Origin: Patiria miniata
Taxonomy: Eukaryota > Echinodermata > Asteroidea > Valvatida > Asterinidae
Direction: 5' to 3'
Length of the DNA stretch: 64,000 nucleotides
NCBI RefSeq assembly: GCF_015706575.1
Contig: NW_024037076.1
Coordinates: 21,766,898-21,830,897, forward strand
Part shown: one piece after another, positions 23,001 to 35,000 of the stretch
Layout of the letters: every line of letters starts with the position of its first letter
Numbering within the stretch: position 1 is the stretch's first letter
Made by a program: the position numbers and the translations under genes
The notes under the pieces: model-generated
Seen by the model: the letters and a program-made list of their open reading frames with translations, nothing else
The model's database searches: none
What the model was told of the DNA's origin: nothing

Positions 23001-26000
23001 CTGGTAAATTTCACGGGTTTTTTTGACGTTTCAGAGATTTGAACCCATCCCAGAGGTACCTAAGGCCAAAAAAAAAAAAAAAAGTTCTGCTTCCTGTTTC
23101 CCTACCTACCTACCCTTTTCTGATAGCCCCCACTAGAATTTTTTGTGGGAAAACTGAGGGAAAGAACCCATAACCATTAAGGCCAAGTAAAAAAAAAAAA
23201 AACATGTTTAGCATCCAGAAGGTGCCCATTTTATTGAAGACGGATTTGCCAATAGCTATCCTTCGTTTGATTTCATCTTGGCATCGCCCATCTTCCGTTA
23301 TCATTTGTCCTAAGTAGATGAAGGAGTCGACCTGTTCCAGTTCTTTCCCGTCAACCTGGATGCAGGTTTTAGACTTCCTCTTACTGATGACCATTGTTTT
23401 TGTCTTCTTGACGTTCATTTTAAGCCCGTGTTTTTCGCTTTCTTCTTTGATTTTGTCCACAAAGTTTTGTAGATCCCTTTCTGTTTTTGCCATGAGGACT
23501 GCGTCATCTGCATATCGTAGGTTATTCACATTGAATCCTCCCACATTAACCCCTCTGTAATCTTCAATTTCTCTGAAGATCACTTTTGTGTAGATATTGA
23601 ATAAGCTGGGTGAGAGTACATATCCCTTTCTCACGCCGTTCTTGATTTCAACAGTGGGCGAGAGTGTGTTGCCAATCTGTATTGCTGCTACTTGATCCCA
23701 GTACAGGTTTCCAATCAGTCGGATGTCTTTGCCGTCTAAACCGATTGCTTGCAAGCAGTCGATCATTGCTTTGTGGTGAACTTTGTCAAATGCTTTTGCA
23801 TAGTCAATGAAGCATACATGTACCTCAGTGTCTAGTTCTATGTGTCTTTCGCTTATTGATCTCATATTGATGATTGCTTCCCTTGTTCCGCTAGAAGGTC
23901 TAAATCCACATTGCTCCTTCCCAACTTCTCTGTTGATCTTGTTTTTAATACGCTCCAAGATGATCCGGAGTAACATTTTTACCACGTGACTCATCAGACT
24001 GATGGTTCTGAAGTCTGTGCAATCCATGGCTTTCATTTTCTTCGGGATTGTCACAAAAATTGATTGTCTGAAGTCTTCTGGGATGTGGCCCGTATTGTAC
24101 ATGTTATTACACAGTTCTGTAAGTGTTTCTAAACTTTCTTTTGCCTTACCATGTCAAACTAATGCCTGTAAAATACTGGGGCCAAACATTTCATGAAAGT
24201 AGAGTTTGGAGGTTGGAAAAAATGGACAATTTTCTGCCACAGCAACTTCAATTGATCTATCTGAGTATAGCCCTATATTAGTCTATCACTCAGGCCCCGC
24301 ACTAGAGTAGACTCTGTGCGTGGGGCCATAAGTACGTTCCCTCAAAAGGTTGGTAATTTGAAGAAAAAAAATTAAATTCATGGAAATCATTCGAACTCAT
24401 ACTCAGAATGCAGGTTCAACCTCTCAATATTTGCCCAAAATGGTGAAATTGATCTCTTATTTAAATTTGTTTGCCAACCGAAGTGGAAGTTCATGACAGG
24501 CAGCTGAGTGAAGTATAGGCCTATCTAGTCCGTTCTCTGACCAAAAGAATTCGCTTTCTCAAATGCCACAGAATATACTACAGGTGTTGCGCACACTTGT
24601 ATAGAAAGAAATGCATACAACAGGTTACTACTTAGTAGTATTTTGTAGCTTTAGGTGAGGTTTGTGTTAACGTATACACATGAAGGGCACCGGGCCTGGA
24701 TATGGCCGTATCATATCCTGAAAACAAAAGTCACATTTGGGATCAGAACAGCCAGCCAATCACAGTGGAGTGCCTCGATTATTTAAGCTGAGTAGGACAT
24801 CAAACAGCCATCGGTTCAATGGACTGTTAATTGTTATTACCTGCTAGAATGCGACTTTCTTACCTGTTTTAGCACTTAGACATATATGCGAGTCACGGCA
24901 GTTCAGTCGCTGTCATCATTTTACCCCTTAATTTTCCTCCTAAATGAAAAACATGCACTCTTTCTACAAAATTAAGCCTGCTGATATTCAATATGGTATT
25001 TTAAGTATAAAATGTTTTGATTTTACTTTTTGCAGGAAAATCATCATTGACTATACGGTTTTTAAATTTGACATTCGTTTAAATTGTCCTTTACTTTTTG
25101 CAGGGAAATCATCATTGACCATACAGTTTGTGGAGAATCAGTTTGTGGATGCCTATGACCCAACCATTGAAAACAGTAAGTTGTACATTTGAAAATGGTA
25201 GGGAGTGAATTCATAGGGAGGGGGAGTAAAAAAAAAACCAGCTCTGTCCAAAACATTTTTATTTCATAGAAGTTCATTAAAAATATGGGAATCTTGTTGC
25301 TTAAGAAATATTTGAACACATGTCCATGCATCTTCATTTAAAAAAGTTGTATTTTTAAACAATTATCAAACTTACTCAAAAATGAAATAGAAGTCCCCCC
25401 CCCCTCGGTCCCCCCTCTGGATACGCCACTGGGGTTGCCATTTCTCTCGCTGTAATTTTTGACAGAATGATTGTTAACCGTAACCACCCTAAGCAACATT
25501 CATGTTGGAATTTAACCTACATGTAGGAATTGCTCAAGAAAACATCATGAAAGTTACTTGGAGATGGGTAAAATTGAATTTTACTTACGACCTTTAAAAT
25601 CTGGCATTTTTGTACCTAGGTCTCCTTGTTCAGTCACGTTTGTTTTCAGTTTACATCATGTACTTGCTCGAGAACAAGAATGTAAATTATGTATAACGAC
25701 GCGAAAATATACCTACCTACATCCGAAGGATTCTACATTAATAATCAGGCTGGCTCAAGTGCATTCCTTATCACCGGTCACTTTACATTTTTTCATAAAT
25801 GCTAATGAGTCTTTTAAATCAAAAAAATTGTAAACCTTAAAAAGACATCTTGGTCTTTTATTACCTTTCAGTTTTGACCTACTTAGACTGCCACAAAATT
25901 TTAAACATTTTCATCCATGTACGAGAACACCAATTTGCACCAGTCCACATTTAGTTTAGATTTTTATGCCCCGCGGCGAAGCCGAAGGGGCATACTGTTT

Positions 26001-29000
26001 CCGCCTTGTCCTTCCGTGGGTGGGTGTGTGTGTGGGTGTGTCCGTACAAATCTTGTCAGCGCGATAACTTGAGAAATACTTAACATATGAACTTCAAATT
26101 TGGTTTGTGTATTGTTCTTGGTAATCCTAAGAACCCTTTTGCATTTGGGGCCGAAAGGTCAAGGATCAAGGTCACAGCGACTAAAACAAAAGAAATTTTG
26201 TCAGCGCGATAACTTGAGAAATACTTTACATATGAACTTCAAATTTGGTTTGTGTATTGTTCTTGGTAATCCTAAAAACCCTTTTGCATTTGGGGCCAAA
26301 AGGTCAAGGGTCAAGGTCACAGTGACTAAAACAAAAGAAATTTTGTCAGCGCGATAACTTGAGATATACTTTACATATGAACTTCAAATTTGGTTTGTGT
26401 ATTGTTCTTGGTAATCCTAAGAAACCTATTGCATTTGGGGCCGAGAGGTCAAGGGTCAAGGTCACAGTGGCTAAAACAAAAGAAATTTTGTCAGCGCGAT
26501 AACTTGAGAATTACTTTACACATATGAACTTCAAATTTGGTTTGTGTATTGTTCTTGGTAATCCTAAGAAGCATATTGCATTTGGGGCCGAAAGGTCAAG
26601 GGTCAAGGTCACATTGGCTGAAACAATAGAAATTTTGTCAGCGCGATAACTTGAGAAATACTTTACATATGAACTTCAAATTTGGTTTGTGGATTGTCCT
26701 TGGCAATCCTAAGAAGCCTATTGCATTTGGGCCCAAAAGGTCAAGGGTCAAGGTCACAATGGCTAAAACAAAAGAAATTTTGTCAGCGCGATAACTTGAG
26801 AAATACTTTACACGTGAACTTCAAATTTGGTTTGTGGATCGTTCTTGGTAATCCAAATAGGCCTATCGCATTGGGGGTCGAAAGGTCAAGGGTCAAGGTC
26901 ACAGTGGCTGAAACAACAAAAATCTTGTATTTATTCTGAGATCATAGGGATTAGGGATTAATTCATATAAAACCTACAGAAGACACTAATGCTGTCAATG
27001 AACGTTCCATGTGACCAAGGTACATGTAAGTTGATGTTAAAAGAGTGGTGTAATGTCATGGGAACAGTCACGGTTGCGGGGCATTTGTGTTTGTAAACAC
27101 ACCTGACTTGTTTGGAAATGAGACATCAATTTTCGGCACGATTTTTCTCTTCCACGTCAGAATATTTATCAATTTCCTTTAATCAATATTCAGTTTTACA
27201 AAGGATTGTTTTGGGGGTGATTTTCTTAAGAAACCAATGTACCAAAAATAATTGGAAATTCTATCATTAGACTAATTTTTTCTTTTCAAGGGTTCCGAAA
27301 GCGCGCCACGAGGGGTAAACTTTCCGGTTCTAATTTCATCTTGTCATTTATGAAAACTTGGGCTTTTTTTGTTGCAGCATTTGAAAAAATGATCAAACTT
27401 GGAACTCAAGAATACAAACTAAAGATCGTAGACACGGCCGGCCAGGATGAGTACTCCATCTTCCCTCAGTCTCTGACCTTCACAATACATGGTTATGTCC
27501 TTGTTTATACTGTCACATCGCAAAAAAGGTGATCTTGAATTTATTTGTAAATTTCATAAAAATTTACATTTTTGCTTTGTGTTCTGTCCCTTTCTAACAG
27601 GACCACAGGTGCAAATGAATTTCAATGAAACCAATAGAGAGGAGACAATGAGAAGAAATTACAGTTTTAGAGGTGGGAGGAAAAGCCCAGAAGAATATTC
27701 TGGGGAAAACCCACGTAATCAGGTAGGGACTGAAAACCCAATCCACAAATTGGCCCAGGTGGGATTCGAACCAAGGTCACAGCGGTGGAAGGCGGGGAAG
27801 TACCGCTACGCCAACCTGAATCCCCAAGAGTCACCCATTGTTCAACAGGACCTCTTCCTAACCACCGTCTGATATACATGTATGTGAGCAGTGCAAATTT
27901 ATGCGACTCCGCACCTGCCAGCCAATTAGAGTCAGCTTTAGAAATTGTGACGTCATCTTGATCAGAAATGTGGACAAAGCTGTTGATTGGTCAATTCAAC
28001 GGGTTACGGAAAACCCAACAGAAGGTGCCCACTGAATGGTCAGAATCTTGAGGTCAAGACGCAGTCTTGTTTTGCATAATTAATCACCGCATCTGCTCAC
28101 ATATTATAGACTCTTGCTGTGCAAGAGGATATTTCATAGACTACAAATCATGTTGTATACTATTGGAATTTTATACCATGTATTTGAAATTAAATAAGAT
28201 TCACCATTTATAGAAGTGCAAAGAATCAGCAGACTTGTGGACAACCAGAAAACAAGATTAGATAAAAGAGAACAGGGGAAATTACTTGATGTTTGTGGCA
28301 GAATATGAATACATGACTGATTTACAAGTATTTTTCCTTTTCTTCCTCATTCAGTTTTGATGTAGTAAAAATTATATATGAGAAGCTGTTGGATACCACA
28401 GGTAATGTCAAGTAAGTAAATGTAGGATGAAGAGAAGATAGACCCATGGGTCTTTCCTGATGCATCGTCTGATAAACAGAGCTGTTAATCAGATTGGGTT
28501 TGGTAAAAGTCTTGTGGACTTTCATAGCTGTGCTCCCCTATTCATTTGGGAGGGAATTCTTTGGCTTTTGTGCTTTCGAAACCTATTAGGGCCTAAAGCT
28601 TTCAAAAGCAAGTTATGAGAAAATCCAACTCAGGATTGGGTTACTGCTCCTCACTGATGTCTTGTTGAATAGTTAAAATCCAAAATCTCCTACTTATGTA
28701 TGCAGATGTCTTAATCATTCCACCATCAAGCTTACTGGGGTTAGCCGGTCAGTTTCTGATAGCAGAAACTGCAATCAATAACTACATGTGCATGAAGTAT
28801 GATGGAATTTTTGAGTTTGAGACATTAAAAAAAAACATATTTTGAATGGCAGAAAGCAAACATTGAAATTATTTTCCCCCTAAGTAATTACATGTATCTA
28901 ATATTCATTTGATCAGGACACTTGATGTAGAGGCTTTATGAAAGTTATTTAAATTGCTTGGAAAGATCATAGTTTCATGACGACACGAAAAAGCTGTCAT

Positions 29001-32000
29001 ACATTGCTCACTTATATAAAACAGTAATTTTTTTTTTCTTCGGTTGAACTTAATGTTTGATAAAAGTTAGCTAGTGTATACTTCCCACGGAAGGAGCACC
29101 TTATTAAGGAAACCTCAAGTTCAAAAGTGTTATGTGTAAAATATGCGTTTTTGCATGCGATTGAATGTACATTGTACTCACAAATTACTGACCATTTGAC
29201 AAAGAGTGAAAGAACTTTTAGCATTGGGAAGAAGGAAAAAAAGATACACAGCATTTTCTGTTACTGTCAGCAATTGTTACTTGGTCCCTTATATTTCATT
29301 TTGTTTTTCCTATGATGTTATCTAGTGTTCCCGTTGTTCTTGTTGGCAACAAGAAAGATCTCCATATGGAAAGGTAATGTTTATTGACGATAGTGAGTTA
29401 AACTGAGGACCTCTCTGAGTACCTCTATGGGCGAACATTATTGCAATGGTGGTTGCCTCCAGAGGTAAACATGCATGCCTCTGGGGGTAACCATCATTAC
29501 AATTCGCCCTTTTCACACTTCCGCCATGGCATGCACAACCTCGATCTGGCAACTTTACACAATAAATATAGCCAGTTCAGTGATTCCCGTGTCGGGGTTC
29601 AGATCACTGGACCGGCTATTTTTATTGTGTACAGTTGCCAGATCGAGGCTCTGCATGCCCAATGGCGGAGCGTGAAAAGAGCGAATAATGGTCGCCGATA
29701 GATGTACTGGAGACAACACCCCCCCCCCCTGCCCCCCCCCCCAAAAAAAAACCTTCTTGTTCCGTGGTTGTGGGGACTACATAGGAGTTGTCCCATGGTA
29801 CTATGGGGACCGAAGCACTGTGGGACAGCAGAAAGTCCCACAACTCGGTCCTAATTACCCTAACAATGAAAAACTTCCCCATAATGTTACAGCCCGCCCA
29901 CACACACACAACGCACAAATACGTTACACTGCTTCCCAACAGCTTCCCACCAAGGTAGAAAGTAACTTTTTGATATCAAATTCAAGATATCTCAAAATGC
30001 ATTTCAAGATATCGCAAAATCCATTAAAAAATATCTTGAAATTTAATTCAAGATATCTGGTAATCATTCCTTTTTTTTATGTCAGTTTGAATTAAATACT
30101 TTCTCCCTATCACTGTCCAAAATAATGTTGGCCATAATTCATACTTGCAAAATAATTTTCAAAGCTGTGTGTTTGTAACAGGGTTATATCCACCGCAGAA
30201 GGGAGGGAATTAGCCAACTCATGGAATGCTAACTTCATTGAGTCTTCAGCAAAGCAGAACGAGGTGAGTAAAGAACCATGTCTAACCGAGTTGAAATGGA
30301 CATTTGATTTGTTTAGTTATCCAGTTTACTCATGAGATAAGATTGGTCATGAAACATTTGATTGAATGCTGCATATTGTATATCCCCCCCCCCCCCACCG
30401 ATGGACAATGGCCTGGTACCTTCAAACCTTTTGTGCTCAAATTGTTCATCAAACTCCACCTAACGGTAGCTCCCAGACTAATAACACATCCCTGTTACGC
30501 TTTATAGGAAGATACACCAAGATATCGGACCTACATGTATTAGCTTATTTGAGGTATGGCTGACACAATAGGAGGGTGCTGTTTGATTTGTTTACAGTCT
30601 CTTGTGTTTACTCAAACCAAACAGTGCCCTCCTATTGTGTCCATCATACCTCAAATAGGCTAATTGGCATAGTGGCATGGTTTATCAAATTGTGATTTGA
30701 GATATGCTGGACTGACCTGGGTTATCTATAGACCAACACCGCGTTCCCACTTGAATTGGAAAAAGGTGGATCAAGATCCGGCATTTTGGTGTGATCGTTA
30801 TCTTATCGCGTTCCCACTTATGCTTGATCCACCTTTTCGTACGGAAATGTTGGGTACGAAAGGTCACTGAGTTCGGAATGGACCGATCCAGTAAGCACCG
30901 CCCCATGGTATTCTGACCAATCACAGCCGTGATTTATGTCCGACATGCGTGCACAAAAGTCCGACATGCGTGCGCGCGCGTATGATGCGCGCGGCAGGAA
31001 AATGCAGCGTGGCATTGGAGAGGAGCACGTGTTAATTTGCCCACGTGCGCACTGGGCGGGGCTGACTGGATCGGTCCATTACGCGCGCTCTGTGGGAGTG
31101 CCATTGTTGCATGGTTGCATGCTAGGCCAGGATGGGTCAGTTTTCAAACAGCACTATCAGAATTTACAGACAAAAATTACGCGAATTCACCAACATAAAT
31201 CACGGATCCGTAGAGGATCCGTGCGTGCATAAATTAACAGGTGAAATCCAACAGAGCCGCTCATTGTGTGACATGACGGCAGAAACCAATGCATCGATAA
31301 GGGATTCCCTGGTTCTGAAGCTTCTCATTGGTTAGAAACGGTCACATGATGTACTACGACATCATTTTCCAATTTTCTATAATCAATACTTCAGATTTGT
31401 CACCTCCGTACGTACCGCGTTACCGGCACTATTCTCATCGCATACTCGTAAGCTTTTCCATGATTCTGTGCCAAAGTGAAGTCTTTTGGTGAGTGCGGAC
31501 TCAGAGTCATTTATGGATGGAAAAATAAGTAAAATTTCAGGAATGAAAAAGGTTTAGTAATGGACGAACACGCAACAAAAATAAGGCCTATAGTGTAGTT
31601 TTAGGATACCACGTGCGCTTTTGCATGCGCGGTGCTAGCCCGTAGTTCAGCGGTTGTTTATTGTGCATGTTGTATACGCTGGAAATGTTCACATGAGCTA
31701 CACGCCTGAAAACGTGTTTCTTCGTTCATGAGACCGCATTATTTTCGCGCCACTCGTGCACTGGGCGGATGTTAACAGGTCAAATTGCCGGATCAGATCC
31801 ACCTTTTGCGTTCCCACCTGATCGTGATCCGGCAATTGCCGGATCTGATCCACCAATTGGGGGATCTGTATCCTGGTCCAGAGGTGGATCAGAAAAGGTG
31901 GATCTGATCCTGATCCACCTTATAACGGTTAGCGTTCCCACTACACACAATTGCCGGATCTGATCCACCAATTGGGGGATCTGATCCGGCAATTTGGCAA

Positions 32001-35000
32001 AAGGTGGATCAGATCCACCAATTGGTGGATCAAGTGGGAACGGGGTCCAAGATGCATTGCCGATTATCTTGCAGTTTGTTGACACATATCACAGATCTAA
32101 ATAAATTGTTCTTTAAACTACTCAGGAAGCTGTTGGGAAGCTCACATATAAAATCCACCGTTGATCCGTGACCCAAAACGGTGCTAAAATGACGATTTTA
32201 AGTTCAGGTTTTTTCCGTTTCGGCGCTAAAAATACCGAGTGAAGAATTACGTCATTATTTTCCAACGACCAATCAGCGAGGCCCTTCTATCGTGGTGCGG
32301 TGAATGGACCAATAGCGGGCGCTGTAAGTAAGAGCATGCGCATGCGCGGTAAGCACTACTAGACAGCAAGATGGCGGCCGCCATGAGTTCCTCGGACGAC
32401 GGCGATTCGGACGAAACGAAGTGCATTATGCATGTTTCGAATGCCGAATCGAGCGTTTTATCGTTCTCCGAGACAAGCTGGATAAAATTACACGCGCAGA
32501 AATCGTGGAAAAAGCGGAGAAGTTCATCGGCATGCACGTGCACCACTGACATGACTGATGCAGCACTCTCGTGGAAGGAGATGTGTACCGGAATCATCGG
32601 CCTACGTTAGTTCGTATTATTATTCTTGCCTTGAACCTAATTGTAAGAAGCCGTTGGATTCGGAATATTTCAGAATATTTTTTCTACAACCTAGATTCGT
32701 ATGATGTGTGATTTGTTTTGTAAAATATGTTACTAGTACTACTAGTAGACCATCTGACCGTCCATTGTTGACATCATGATCATGGCAAGTTAGGAAAAGC
32801 CACAGATCAAAGATTTTTTTCCCCCTCACTCAGATGTAGGATTTTAAGACAAGGAAGAGACTCTTATTACATTGCACAACGGAACATTTTATATTGAGTA
32901 GGCCTATGCTTCCTGAACTTGGCGACTGTGTATAGAACGGCCGGTTCCCTTGATTTAAAATAAGGAGAACAAAATCCACTTTGACTTTATACTTGGCATC
33001 ATTGGGGACTGTGTAGTATGTTGTGGGTCTACCATTCAATTAATTTATAATTATCTAAGTACCAAGTCGTTAAAACCAACATTTTGCCATTCTTTAAGCT
33101 GTCAGCCCATAGCGTCCTCATTTCAAGTGTACTTTTATTTCCTTGCTATTTTTTTTTCTACATAGTATAATATAATAAAAAAATAATGAGAACCTGCCCA
33201 CTTCTCTTAATGTCAAGCCCTCACTGTCAATATATTTAGATTTTAGATTTTCACTTTTTTTTCCATTTTTAAATTTTTTTCCCTGATCACTACATGTGAA
33301 GAATAGTATACAAAAAATAAAATGTTTGTACCTGAAGGTGCCATGGTGTAAATATTTTCCTAAGTTAGATGATAGAATGTTCCATTCTACGAGGTGAAGC
33401 TGAGTTGAATGGAACATTTCTCTTTGACCCATAATCCTCCAATCAACTGACAAAGATTTACATTTTGAAATAATTGAAATGAGAGTAATGAGTGATATTG
33501 TAAAAACATTTTCTCAATTACAGGCATTTGGATACCATCAACACATTCAGCAGTGCTACAAACGTCTGTCATGTTTCCATGATAGACTGTGCAGAAAGAC
33601 TTGCAAAGAAACAACAACATGAAAGTCAAGGTATTTTTGCCTTTTTTTTCCTATGGAGTCACATGAGCACACTCACTTGAAAAATATAACATGTCTAAAG
33701 CAGGGGCTGGTTGGAGATAGAGCCTTCCTCTACACAACTTTAGTTTGAGTCAAGGTTTCATAATTTTGTAGCTAAATCAAATTGGAAATACTTGCAAACA
33801 TATACAAGCCCTACTTTAGAATTGACAATCTCTAGGAATTTGTTTCTCGTACAGTTTAAAAAAAAACATTCCATTCATTGCTAATGTTTATTTCTCAAGT
33901 TAAAACATGCAGTGCCTGTTAAACAATAAGACAATGCAATTTGCAATTAAAAACTGCTCATTTAAGAAAGGGATTTTTCTCGTAATTTGACAACTTGCAG
34001 ATACAGCATGTTCCAGATGGGAACTGTGATGGAGTCAATGATGCCGCCAAACAAGGATGCCACGTCCTGAAGTGCTGTCTCCACACAGAAGAGGTTGGAA
34101 AGTCATCGGCGATGACATCAGTATCCACTGGATGGATCTTCCCCCTGCCCCAGACAGTGTCATGGAATTTGCCCATTGCTCATGTAAAAAAGTCAATGCA
34201 CAAAAGGCCAGTGTAGCTGTCTTGAAAAAAACTGCCATGCACAGACTTGTGCAAGTGCACCAACTGTGAAAACATTCCAAGTGAAGGGCAGCGCACTTCA
34301 CCCAAAAAGGATTCAGATATCGAGGACTGACCATCACGTACATGTACATGTATGTCTATCTAAATAAGGAATAGGATTGTCACTTCAGAAAGTTTGAATC
34401 ACACAGTCTGCTTCCCATCCACTTAAATATTTCCAAATATGAATCAACAGGACTTATGTTTAACTAACTTACATTGTTATGGATGTACACAACTAAAAAA
34501 ACACCAAAGTTCAGTCTTACGGTTGAAATGGACACCGTTGACTTTGTTGCAGGATTTTTCCACTTGCAGTTTCAGCAAGGGGATGGGAAATAATCTTACT
34601 ATGTGTTTTCCTTTTTGACAATCCTTTTTCTTTTTAAGCGCTGACCGTGAAGCCAAAGAAGATTTTTTGTGGTAATTTGTAAGGGCTTAAAAACAGTTTA
34701 TTCCTCTTCAGTAATGTTCATGCTTACAGTCTTATTTGTTGTTGATCAAATAGACTCTATAAAGACATCCTTGAGAGCTTTCTGTTACTGTAATTCCTAT
34801 TTTTTTTTTTTAGGGGGGGTGCAAAAGATTGTCCTCCAAGATGCTATGCAAAAGGCCCAAAAGGCTCTAGGTTGATGCCTTCGTGCAAAGAGAAATGTTT
34901 CACATTTTATATTAGAGGTATTCACCAATCCTTTTATACATTGTACCATGTTCTCAACAGCAGTTATGGTTTCTTTGAAGGTTGATGACATGTTTCGTGT

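Noticed and set aside
23110-24102. 330-codon frame as a host gene
   Set aside because: Reverse-transcriptase blocks with YADD show that it is an RTE LINE fragment.
26055-26920. CRISPR-like array
   Set aside because: Units are contiguous 145-bp tandem repeats without unique spacers, in a eukaryotic intron.
26100-26939. Two 85-codon frames in RHEB intron 2
   Set aside because: Direct by-products of the 145-bp satellite.
27762-27813. tRNA gene on the minus strand
   Set aside because: A and B boxes are present but the full cloverleaf is not, and a SINE-type body follows.
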